Positions 57,379 through 64,000 of a stretch of 64,000 bases of DNA are shown one piece after another. The notes beneath the pieces are model-generated. The model had not been told where the DNA came from and searched no databases. It saw nothing but the letters and a program-made list of their open reading frames with translations. Position 1 is the first letter of the stretch, and every line of letters begins with the position of its first letter. Origin of the DNA: JACPIA01 sp964655995 (lineage in GTDB: Bacteria > Patescibacteriota > Minisyncoccia > Phycocordibacterales > XYD1-FULL-46-19); NCBI GenBank assembly GCA_964655995.1, contig CAZZPK010000001.1:62001-126000 (forward strand), written 5' to 3'. The translations under genes and the position numbers were made by a program.

Positions 57379-57479
57379 CACAAATTTGCCGCTCTAGCTC
57401 AATTGGTAGAGCAACTGTTTTGTAAACAGTAGGTTGTCGGTTCGAGTCCGACGAGCGGCTCCATTTAGGCAAATTTGTG
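57379..57479. repeat. Inverted repeat flanking the inner tRNA-Thr
   Basis: CACAAATTTGCC (57379-57390) and GGCAAATTTGTG (57468-57479) are perfect inverses, extended by CCCG (57373) and CGGG (57481) with short mismatches. The inner arm overlaps the first three bases of the inner tRNA. Confidence 0.85.
57388..57463 (+). tRNA. tRNA-Thr (TGT)
   Basis: Intact cloverleaf: acceptor GCCGCTC/GAGCGGC, D arm TAGCTCAATTGGTAGAGC, anticodon arm ACTGT-TTTGTAA-ACAGT (TGT at 57421-57423), T arm GTCGG-TTCGAGT-CCGAC, discriminator T and encoded CCA. Confidence 0.95.
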
Positions 57480-57556
57480 TCGGGTAAACAGCGGGTCGTG
57501 GGCTCCCAGCCCGACAAGACGTCAGTCTGGCGGGGAGTCCCTCCGCCGGCTCATTT

Positions 57557-58687
57557 TTACCTAATCTCGGCTCCAAATTGCGTTTTGGTTTCTTGTTCGA
57601 CTTTGGTTTGGAGGGGGTCGATTTCGTCGGTAGTTAAAGTGTGCTCCGGGGAGCGGTAAATGATGCGGTAGGTGTAGCTTATTTTGTCGGCGCCAAATTT
57701 ATCCGGATTTTCATATTTGTCGAGCAAAGTTACTTCCTCTACTAAGTCGCCGCCGATGTCGCGGATTAAATCAAAATAATTATTAGGCACAAAAGTGTTA
57801 GGGACGACAAAGGAGATGTCGCGGGTAATGGCCGGATACTTGGATACCTCTTTAAATTTTTGTCCGAGCTTAAGCTGGCGCTTAACGCGCTCGTCGTCCG
57901 ACCACAGCAGGCGGATGTCGGGCAACTCCATGCTAATAATCGCCAAGCGCTCGAGGCCAAAGCCAAAGGCCCAGCCATGATAGCCGGTGAGGCCCATATT
58001 GGCCAAAACCGCTTTTTTAACCATGCCGCAGCCTAAAATCTCCACCCATTTGCCATTTACCTCCACCTCCACCTCAAGCGAGGGGTCGGTATAAGGGAAG
58101 GTGTCGGGGTTAAAACGATATTTTATCTCAGGACCGAAAATGCTTTTGATAATCTCCGATAAGACGTTTTTTAAATCTTCTATTGTCAGCGTCTGCTGAC
58201 TATCGGGTACCAAATACCAGCCACCCATCTGGTGGAAGACGTTCATGTGCCGGCGATCAATCTCGTCTTTGCGATACACTTTGCCAAAGCAGAGTGTGCC
58301 GAGCGTCTCGCCTCGAGCGACGCGCTCTTTGATCGACTCGTTGTTTAAATAGTAATACCAAAAGACGGTGTCGTGAGTCCGCAAAATATTTTTATCATCA
58401 ATGTAATAAGTGTCGCTTTTGGAGCGAGCGGGATGGTCCGGGGCAAAGTTAAATAAGTCAAAACTTACCTCGGCCGGCACAATCTCCGGTATATCAATTA
58501 CGTCAAAGTTGGCCAGAGCCGGCACGGCTTTAACACGCTTAACCATTTCCTCTAAAGGGCTGCCGGGAGTGCGCGAGAGGTCGGGCATGGCCAAGTAGCG
58601 CTCAATGCGCCGGGCCTCGGTGTCGGTACGGGCGGCCAAATGGGCGCGCAAAGCAGCCTCCTCCTCGCGGTTGATCTTGATTTCCAT
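57557..58687 (-). CDS. pheS: Single-chain phenylalanyl-tRNA synthetase (PheS core fused to FDX-ACB domain)
   Basis: 376 residues. The class II catalytic core is of PheS type: FDLFNFAPDHPARSKSDTYY, LRTHDTVFWYYYL, GKVYRKDEIDRRHMNVFHQMGG, VEVEVNGKWVEILGCGMVKKAVLANMG, and motif 3 GWAFGFGLERLAIISMELPDIR. Residues ~283-376 are a ferredoxin-fold anticodon-binding (FDX-ACB) domain (SKYPAITRDISFVVPN...LLDKYENP...SYTYRIIYRSPEHTLTTDEI), which normally sits at the end of PheT. This is the architecture of monomeric mitochondrial PheRS, and no PheT gene is nearby. It is divergent from gyrB. Confidence 0.9.
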   Translation of the reverse strand: MEIKINREEEAALRAHLAARTDTEARRIERYLAMPDLSRTPGSPLEEMVKRVKAVPALANFDVIDIPEIVPAEVSFDLFNFAPDHPARSKSDTYYIDDKNILRTHDTVFWYYYLNNESIKERVARGETLGTLCFGKVYRKDEIDRRHMNVFHQMGGWYLVPDSQQTLTIEDLKNVLSEIIKSIFGPEIKYRFNPDTFPYTDPSLEVEVEVNGKWVEILGCGMVKKAVLANMGLTGYHGWAFGFGLERLAIISMELPDIRLLWSDDERVKRQLKLGQKFKEVSKYPAITRDISFVVPNTFVPNNYFDLIRDIGGDLVEEVTLLDKYENPDKFGADKISYTYRIIYRSPEHTLTTDEIDPLQTKVEQETKTQFGAEIR

Positions 58688-58745
58688 ACGATGTTTTAAA
58701 TCCTAGCAAATTATCGTCCGATTTGCTATAATTGAGGTATAAAAT

Positions 58746-60791
58746 ATGGCTAAAACGGGCGCGTCCAAAGGCTCCTACGGAGCGGACGATATCCAGGTAT
58801 TGGAGGGTTTGGAGCCGGTGCGCAAGCGCCCCGGCATGTATATTGGCTCGACCGGGCCGGAGGGTCTCCAGCATTTGCTGGTGGAGATTTTTGACAATTC
58901 GCGCGACGAGGCGATGAATGGCTTTGCTGATGAGATCGAGGTGGCGCTCTTGCCCGGCAATGCCGTGCGTGTGGCCGACAACGGCCGCGGCATCCCGGTA
59001 GATGTCCATAAAAAGACCAAAGTCTCTACCCTTGAGACGGTGATGACGGTGCTCCACGCCGGCGGCAAATTTGAAAGCGAGGGTTACAAGATCTCCGGCG
59101 GTCTCCATGGCGTCGGCGCCTCGGTGGTCAACGCGCTCTCGAGCTGGCTTAAGGTAACGGTTCACCGCGACGGCGGTATCCACACTCAAGAGTATAAGCG
59201 CGGTAAAAAGGAGTATAACGTTAAAAAAGTCGGCTCGACCAAAGAGACGGGGACGATTATCACCTTTCAGCCGGATGACACCATTTTTTCCGAGACGGTT
59301 TATGACTGGCCGCGCGTGGTGGCCAGCTTGCGCGGACAAGCTTATTTGGTTAAAAAGTTGCGCGTGCGCGTTATTGATGCGCGTAATTATGCCGGCAAAA
59401 TCAAAGCCGATGACGTTTTTTACTTAAAGGAGCTTAATTTGCCGGTGCTCTCCCAGTCGTTTTACTTTGAGGGTGGACTGCTTTCGCTCATTAAGTTTTA
59501 CAATCAAAAGCAAAAAACGATTCAAAAAGAGATTTTTTATGTCGAAAAGGAGGCAAACGGCATTATGGTCGAGGTGGCATTACAATACATCGACGACATT
59601 ACCGCCAAAGAGATTAGCTTCACCAACAATACCAATACTCCCGAGGGCGGTACGCATTTAACCGGCTTCCGCACGGCGCTTACCCGCACACTCAACGACT
59701 ACGCTCGTAAAAACAGTTTACTCAAAGACAATGATGAAAACTTTACCGGCGATGATGTCCGCGAGGGTATCACCGCGGTAGTCTCGGTTAAACTGCGCGA
59801 TCCCCAATTTGAGGGTCAAACTAAAGCCAAGCTCGGCTCCGTCGAGGCGCGTGGGGCGGTGGAGACGGTGTTTGGCGAGGCCTTTACCTTTTTCTTAGAG
59901 GAACACCCGGAGGATGCCCGGGCGATTATTGGTAAGGTAATTTTAGCCCTTAAGGCGCGCAAGGCGGCCAAAGCGGCTAAAGACAGCGTCTTGCGCAAGG
60001 GGGCGCTCGAGGGTATGACGTTGCCGGGTAAGCTTGCCGACTGTCAAACGCGCAACATGGAGGAGGCGGAGCTTTTTATTGTGGAGGGAGACTCGGCCGG
60101 CGGCTCCAGCAAGCAGGGCCGCGATCGCCGGACGCAAGCGGTATTGCCGCTCAAAGGCAAAATTTTAAACGTCGAGAAGGCGCGTCTCGACAAAATGCTC
60201 GACTCTAAAGAAGTTAAGTCATTAGTGATTGCGCTCGGTACGGCCATTGGCGACGTGTTTGATATTTCCAAATTGCGTTACGGCAAAATTATTATCGCCA
60301 CCGATGCCGACGTGGACGGCGCTCACATCCGCACTCTTTTATTAACTCTTTTTTACCGCTATTACCGGCCACTTATCGACAGTGCGCACATTTACATTGC
60401 CCAGCCGCCGCTTTATAAAATCAAAAAAGGCAAAGACATTCGCTACGCTTACAGTGATGTTGAGAAAGACAATGTGGTTAAAGAACTGGGCGGCGAGGTG
60501 GCTACCGGCGAGGAGGCTTTGGCCGGCAGTGAGGAGGAGGGCGAGGAGGCCGAAGTAAAAACCAAAAAGACCGCTAAAATCGCCATCCAACGTTACAAAG
60601 GTCTCGGTGAGATGAATCCGGAGGAGCTCTGGGAGACCACGATGGACCCGGCGCGGCGGATCTTAAAACAAGTAACCATCGAGGAGGCGGCCGAGGCCGA
60701 CAAAACCTTCGACATCTTAATGGGTAACGAGGTTGAGCCTAGAAGAATATTTATTCAGACCCACGCCAAAATGGCTAATTTGGATATTTAA
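58746..60791 (+). CDS. gyrB: DNA gyrase subunit B
   Basis: 681 residues. The GHKL ATPase domain is visible (LEPVRKRPGMYIGSTGPEGLQHLLVEIFDNSRDEAMNGFADEI, VADNGRGIPVDVHKK, ISGGLHGVGASVVNALS), as is the transducer with KLRDPQFEGQTKAKLGS. The TOPRIM domain has EGDSAGGSSKQGRDRRTQAVLPLKGKILNVEKARLDKML (about residue 447) and IIATDADVDGAHIRTLLLTLFYRY. The C-terminal block NPEELWETTMDPARRILKQV is standard. An acidic insertion (about residues 585-610) replaces the longer loop of some GyrB proteins. TATAAT at 58727-58732 lies 13 nt before the ATG. gyrA is not in the window. Confidence 0.97.
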   Translation: MAKTGASKGSYGADDIQVLEGLEPVRKRPGMYIGSTGPEGLQHLLVEIFDNSRDEAMNGFADEIEVALLPGNAVRVADNGRGIPVDVHKKTKVSTLETVMTVLHAGGKFESEGYKISGGLHGVGASVVNALSSWLKVTVHRDGGIHTQEYKRGKKEYNVKKVGSTKETGTIITFQPDDTIFSETVYDWPRVVASLRGQAYLVKKLRVRVIDARNYAGKIKADDVFYLKELNLPVLSQSFYFEGGLLSLIKFYNQKQKTIQKEIFYVEKEANGIMVEVALQYIDDITAKEISFTNNTNTPEGGTHLTGFRTALTRTLNDYARKNSLLKDNDENFTGDDVREGITAVVSVKLRDPQFEGQTKAKLGSVEARGAVETVFGEAFTFFLEEHPEDARAIIGKVILALKARKAAKAAKDSVLRKGALEGMTLPGKLADCQTRNMEEAELFIVEGDSAGGSSKQGRDRRTQAVLPLKGKILNVEKARLDKMLDSKEVKSLVIALGTAIGDVFDISKLRYGKIIIATDADVDGAHIRTLLLTLFYRYYRPLIDSAHIYIAQPPLYKIKKGKDIRYAYSDVEKDNVVKELGGEVATGEEALAGSEEEGEEAEVKTKKTAKIAIQRYKGLGEMNPEELWETTMDPARRILKQVTIEEAAEADKTFDILMGNEVEPRRIFIQTHAKMANLDI

Positions 60792-61378
60792 AACAATTTA
60801 AAGTGCAGTTTTAGTTTGGCCTCGTTGGTGGGGTGGAGGAGCTCGGCGTAATTAACGTAGGGTCGGAGCTCAAAAAATTCGATCACAAATTCGACTTCTT
60901 TTTGGCAGGGGTAGGGGTGAATAAAGGCCGACTTTTGCCACTCGTAAAATCCCAGCCCCTTTAATTTTTGCCGCAGAGCGTCACGCGCCTTGTTTTTACT
61001 ATTAGGGATATCGTAAATCACCAACCGCCACTTCTTGTCCCAGCGCCAGGGCTTGGTAATTTTTATTTTATCCAAATCAAAAGAGTGGACGATTTTTTCT
61101 CCAGCTTTAGTAAGGGTGATGGTAATAGTGCCATCCTTGTGTTCCTGGTAATTGATTAGTTTTTGATTATGCAAAGAGTGTATGGATCGGTATAATTCTG
61201 CTTTATTAATATCACGCCAAGCCTTAATACTCTCCTTAATGATTAAATAAAATCGACCAGGAGAGCGGGTAAGGGATAAAGTCACCCCGCTTGCAACCAA
61301 TAACAAGATCTTCTTTCTCGTTCCATCTCTCAGAAAAATCTTTTTATTCTCCAATGTCATATCAATACTATTATACAT
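60788..61378 (-). CDS. PaaX-like winged-helix protein with Cas2-like domain (second copy)
   Basis: 196 residues (an internal Met at residue 7 is an alternative start). It has the same layout as the gene at 25596: N-terminal hydrophobic stretch (KKILLLVASGVTLSLTRSPGRFYLII), winged helix (INKAELYRSIHSLHNQKLINYQEHKDGTITITLTKAGEKIV), then Cas2-like domain (KPWRWDKKWRLVIYDIPNSKNKARDALRQKLKGLGFYEWQKSAFIHPYPCQKEVEFVIEFF). The end overlaps the gyrB stop by 4 bp, convergently. No GGTC-centred palindrome is seen on either side, unlike the other copy. Probably a transcriptional regulator; not evidence for CRISPR. Confidence 0.85.
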   Translation of the reverse strand: MYNSIDMTLENKKIFLRDGTRKKILLLVASGVTLSLTRSPGRFYLIIKESIKAWRDINKAELYRSIHSLHNQKLINYQEHKDGTITITLTKAGEKIVHSFDLDKIKITKPWRWDKKWRLVIYDIPNSKNKARDALRQKLKGLGFYEWQKSAFIHPYPCQKEVEFVIEFFELRPYVNYAELLHPTNEAKLKLHFKLF

Positions 61379-61442
61379 TAAAAACGTATATGCGGAGATA
61401 ATGCACCTATGAATGAAGAATGGATAGTGAGATATTGAGAAA

Positions 61443-63176
61443 TTATACTCGGTTTTTGATCTCAGTTGTTAGTTTGGTGAGGAGGTCGGGGAGGGAGAGC
61501 TCGGTTTTGGCGCCGGAGCGGGACTCAAGCGGGAGGAGGCCGGAGTCGCGCTCTTTGTCACCGACGACAATAAAGTACGGATATTTTTTAGTTTTAACTT
61601 CGCGAATGCGCTTGCTTAGAGTGTCGTCGGCGGCCAGCAATTCGGCCCGGATACCCTCCCCTTTTAATTTTTGCAAAACTTCATTAGCGTAACCCTCATG
61701 CTCGGCCGCCACCGGCACAATGGCCACTTGGGCCGGCGAGAGCCAGAGGGGGAATTGTCCGGCTAAATGCTCAATCAGTATCGCTAAAAAGCGCTCAATC
61801 GAGCCCATAATCGCGGCGTGGATCATTACGATGCGTTCTTTTTTGCCATCCTCATTAGTACAGGTAAGATCAAAACGCTCCGGCATATTCATGTCGAGTT
61901 GGATGGTGGCGACTTGCCAGGTGCGTCCGAGCGAGTCCGAGCTCATAAAATCAATTTTTGGTCCATAAAATGCCGCTTCACCGATCGCTTCTGGAGCGGT
62001 AAAACCTTTTTCGGTCACCAATTCTCTTAACTCTTGCTCCGATTTTTGCCAAGTCTCGGCACTACCTAAATATGATTCCATTTTGGCCGGATCATGGAGG
62101 GAGAGGCGAGGAGATAATTTGAAACCAAAGGCGCCGTAAAACTCTATAATAATATCCCAGATTTTTGCCATCTCATCTTTAACTTGAGCCTGGCGGCAAA
62201 ACACATGAGCATCGTCTTGAGTAATAGCTCGGACGCGAGTTAAGCCACCGAGCTCGCCCGACTGCTCATCGCGGTAAACTTTAGTAGTAGTGGCGTAACG
62301 CTGAGGCAGTTCGCGGTAACTCCAACCTTTGCGATTGTAAATTTGAGTATGGTGGGGACAATTCATCGGCTTAAGCACAAACAGGTGTCCCTCCCGGGTG
62401 TTTATTTTAAACAACTCGTCCTTAAATTTATCCCAGTGGCCACTCGTCTCATACAAATCTTTTTTAGCTAAGTGGGGGATATCCACGCGCTCATAGCCGC
62501 GCATTGAGCGCAGTGACCAGACAAAGCCGTCAAGTAGATCGCGGAGCAAAGTGCCGGTCGGAGTCCACAGTGGTAAGCCTCCACCAACCAAGTCGGAGAA
62601 GGTAAACAAATCCAGCTCTTTGCCCAATTTGCGGTGATCTCGTTTTTCGGCCTCTTCTCTCATTGCTAAATAATCAGCCAGTTCTTTTTGGGAGCCAAAA
62701 GCCAAGCCGTAAATGCGGGTGAGCATTTTGTTTTTCTCATTGCCGCGCCAGTAGGCGCCGGCTACCCGCTCGAGTTTAAAACTCTCTACATCGATTTTAC
62801 TTAAGTCCTCACTGTGGCCACCGCGGCACAGATCGGTAAATCCGCCGCTGGTGTATAAAGTAATTGGTTCACCCTTGGCCGCTATCTCCTCAATCAATTC
62901 TATTTTGTAGGGATTATCGGCAAACAATTTTTTAGCCTCGTCAGCACTTACCTCTTTACCGCTAAACTCCGTCCAAGTGGGGAGGAGCTCGCGCATTTTA
63001 GCCTCGAGCTTAGCGAGGTCCGGCTCTTTTAAATTATCAAAGTCATAGTAAAAGCCGGTATCAATGGCCGGGCCGATACTAGGTAGCGCCTCGGGGTAAA
63101 GCTCCTTTACCGCCGCGGCCAAGAGATGGGCGAGCGAGTGGCGCTGTTTGGTTAAATTGTCGTCCATAAAAGTCAT
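61443..63176 (-). CDS. thrS: Threonyl-tRNA synthetase without TGS domain
   Basis: 577 residues. The editing domain starts almost at once (RHSLAHLLAAAVKELYP with HxxxH, then YTSGGFTDLCRGGHSEDLSKI). The class II core follows (VDIPHLAKKDLYETSGHWDKF, LKPMNCPHHTQIYN, TRVRAITQDDAHVFC, FYGPKIDFMSSDSLGRTWQVATIQLDMNMPERF, RIVMIHAAIMGSIERFLAILIEH). The anticodon-binding domain closes the protein (PLWLSPAQVAIVPVAAEHEGYANEVLQKL). The ~60-residue N-terminal TGS domain of E. coli ThrS is absent, as reported in various reduced genomes. Zinc-ligand Cys and His are kept. It begins 4 bp after the dnaE stop; Met4 is an alternative start. Confidence 0.96.
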   Translation of the reverse strand: MTFMDDNLTKQRHSLAHLLAAAVKELYPEALPSIGPAIDTGFYYDFDNLKEPDLAKLEAKMRELLPTWTEFSGKEVSADEAKKLFADNPYKIELIEEIAAKGEPITLYTSGGFTDLCRGGHSEDLSKIDVESFKLERVAGAYWRGNEKNKMLTRIYGLAFGSQKELADYLAMREEAEKRDHRKLGKELDLFTFSDLVGGGLPLWTPTGTLLRDLLDGFVWSLRSMRGYERVDIPHLAKKDLYETSGHWDKFKDELFKINTREGHLFVLKPMNCPHHTQIYNRKGWSYRELPQRYATTTKVYRDEQSGELGGLTRVRAITQDDAHVFCRQAQVKDEMAKIWDIIIEFYGAFGFKLSPRLSLHDPAKMESYLGSAETWQKSEQELRELVTEKGFTAPEAIGEAAFYGPKIDFMSSDSLGRTWQVATIQLDMNMPERFDLTCTNEDGKKERIVMIHAAIMGSIERFLAILIEHLAGQFPLWLSPAQVAIVPVAAEHEGYANEVLQKLKGEGIRAELLAADDTLSKRIREVKTKKYPYFIVVGDKERDSGLLPLESRSGAKTELSLPDLLTKLTTEIKNRV

Positions 63177-63180
63177 TCTA

Positions 63181-64000
63181 TCAGAGCGCCTTCATTTGGT
63201 CGACTACGATCGATGGCTCGCCATTGCGGTAGGACATCCGGCCTTTGATCGCCACACATTGGTCGGCCGCGCAAACGGCCCGATTCTCGGCCAAGATTTT
63301 ACTAAACACCACCAGCTCAATACTGTCGGTGTAGTCGGTGAGGCGGACAAAAGCCATCTTATCCCCTTTTTTGGTTAAAATTTCTTTCACCTCTTCTATT
63401 AGGCCTCCCGCGACCACCATGGCGCCATCCTTTTCCCCTTTGGCTTTTTTAATCGTGTTTTGATTGTCGGCAAACTTGTCCTTAAAGCGGTCAAGCGGGT
63501 GGCCGCTAACGTAAAGGCCCAGCAACTCCTTCTCCCAAGCCAGCCGCTCGGCATCGCTGACCTCCAAGGTGGAGAGAAAACGAAGCGTCGGCACCGTGCT
63601 CGAGTCGCTCATTGCGCCAAAGAGCGATCCTTGATTTGCCGCGCCCTGGCTTTGCTCGCGGTGATACGAGAGCGCCGCATCCAAATTGGCAAGCAGCGTG
63701 CCGCGCGACTCGCCCAAGCTGTCCAAGGCGCCGGCCTTAACCAGGGACTCGAGCGACTTTTTATTTAAATTTTTATGGTTGACCCGATCCAAAAAGTTTT
63801 GATACGAGGTATAAGGGCCGCGCGCTTTGCGCTCCTCGACAATAAACTTGGCGATCTCCTCGCCTAAGTTTTTAATCGAGTACAGGCCGAAGCGGATTTT
63901 ATCTTTTTCCCCGCCTTTGCCTTTGATCGCGGCAAAAGGGCCAAAGCTCTCATTGACATCCGGCGGCAAGACGGGGATATCCATCCGCTTGCACTCGTGG
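63181..64000 (-). CDS. dnaE: DNA polymerase III subunit alpha, C-terminal part (5' end outside window)
   Basis: The frame is open to the right edge; about 273 C-terminal residues are visible. HECKRMDIPVLPPDVNESFGPF and KIRFGLYSIKNLGEEIAKFIVEERKARGPYTSYQNFLDRVNHKNLNKKSLESLVKAGALDSLGESRGTLL are the DnaE (HhH) tail of the fingers domain. Then comes DAERLAWEKELLGLYVSGHPLDRF, followed by an OB fold (AMVVAGGLIEEVKEILTKKGDKMAFVRLTDYTDSIELVVFSKIL). It ends shortly after the OB fold (PSIVVDQMKAL), so the tau-binding tail of E. coli DnaE is missing. Confidence 0.96.
   Translation of the reverse strand, partial: HECKRMDIPVLPPDVNESFGPFAAIKGKGGEKDKIRFGLYSIKNLGEEIAKFIVEERKARGPYTSYQNFLDRVNHKNLNKKSLESLVKAGALDSLGESRGTLLANLDAALSYHREQSQGAANQGSLFGAMSDSSTVPTLRFLSTLEVSDAERLAWEKELLGLYVSGHPLDRFKDKFADNQNTIKKAKGEKDGAMVVAGGLIEEVKEILTKKGDKMAFVRLTDYTDSIELVVFSKILAENRAVCAADQCVAIKGRMSYRNGEPSIVVDQMKAL

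Larger units (their letters stand above)
57296..57551 (+). pseudogene. Disrupted tRNA-Thr-like gene enclosing another tRNA
   Basis: Outer pieces in order: acceptor GCCGGCG (57296-57302) and D arm TAGCTCAGTTGGTA; GGGC, then CTGTTTTG (57361-57368); TAAACAGC (57485-57492); a T-arm-like GTCGTGGGCTCCCAGCCCGAC; and acceptor CGCCGGC (57544-57550) with discriminator T. The acceptor halves pair 7/7. It is broken by a hairpin in the D loop (57317-57355), by 116 nt in the anticodon loop (57369-57484), and by a third insert before the acceptor (57516-57543). Whether any of it is processed is unknown. Confidence 0.65.

Overview
The window looks like chromosomal DNA of a Candidate Phyla Radiation (Patescibacteria) bacterium, most likely a parcubacterium. 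This is inferred from gene style, since there is no rRNA here. The signs are: shortened translation factors (RF1, RF2, EF-Ts), a single-chain PheRS, ThrS without its TGS domain, split transketolase, Cas2-like PaaX-domain proteins, huge secreted proteins with 'VGIGTTSP'-type repeats, almost no Shine-Dalgarno sequences, and many -10 boxes only 6-10 nt before the start codon. TGA is used as an ordinary stop and RF2 is present, so this is not one of the UGA-recoded lineages. A 10-N scaffold gap at 24256-24265 shows that this is a draft, probably metagenomic, assembly.

Layout. 1-4 kb: cell-surface polysaccharide genes (methyltransferase end, flippase, O-antigen-ligase-like protein). 4-9 kb: a tiny Lys-rich peptide gene, secA, two NUDIX hydrolases separated by two overlapping 36-nt palindromes and a structured intergenic stretch, DedA and UppP. 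9-19.4 kb: four large secreted or anchored proteins (a 1892-aa repeat protein, a peptidoglycan-binding-domain protein, a Ca-binding/PKD lipoprotein, a PKD-FnIII protein). 19.4-28.1 kb: gatB, then central carbon metabolism (gapA, rpiB, rpe, two transketolase halves, pfkB-family kinase, fba), interrupted by an alkyltransferase, an unidentified structured RNA and a PaaX/Cas2-like gene bracketed by the same 36-nt palindromes. 28-30 kb: tRNA cluster and prfB. 30-42 kb: ftsEX, pyrG, DEAD helicase, typA, small membrane proteins, a tRNA-Gln with a tandem 3'-end array, an adenylate-kinase-like protein, an AI-2E-family permease and YqeY. 42-50.5 kb: UvrD-nuclease fusion, second unidentified RNA, MFS, RNase J, solute-binding protein, SecG. 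50.5-64 kb: rplY, EnvC-like hydrolase, rpmE, prfA, secreted protein, rpsB-tsf, disrupted/nested tRNA-Thr, pheS, gyrB, second PaaX/Cas2-like gene, thrS and the C-terminus of dnaE.

The metabolic genes connect glycolysis (Fba, GAPDH) with the non-oxidative pentose phosphate pathway (RpiB, Rpe, transketolase), as expected for a fermentative, nucleotide-limited symbiont. The most unusual material is non-coding: a family of 36-nt GGTC-centred palindromes, three tRNA loci carrying hairpin insertions or tRNA-end duplications, two orphan structured RNAs, and a leaderless promoter style across the window.
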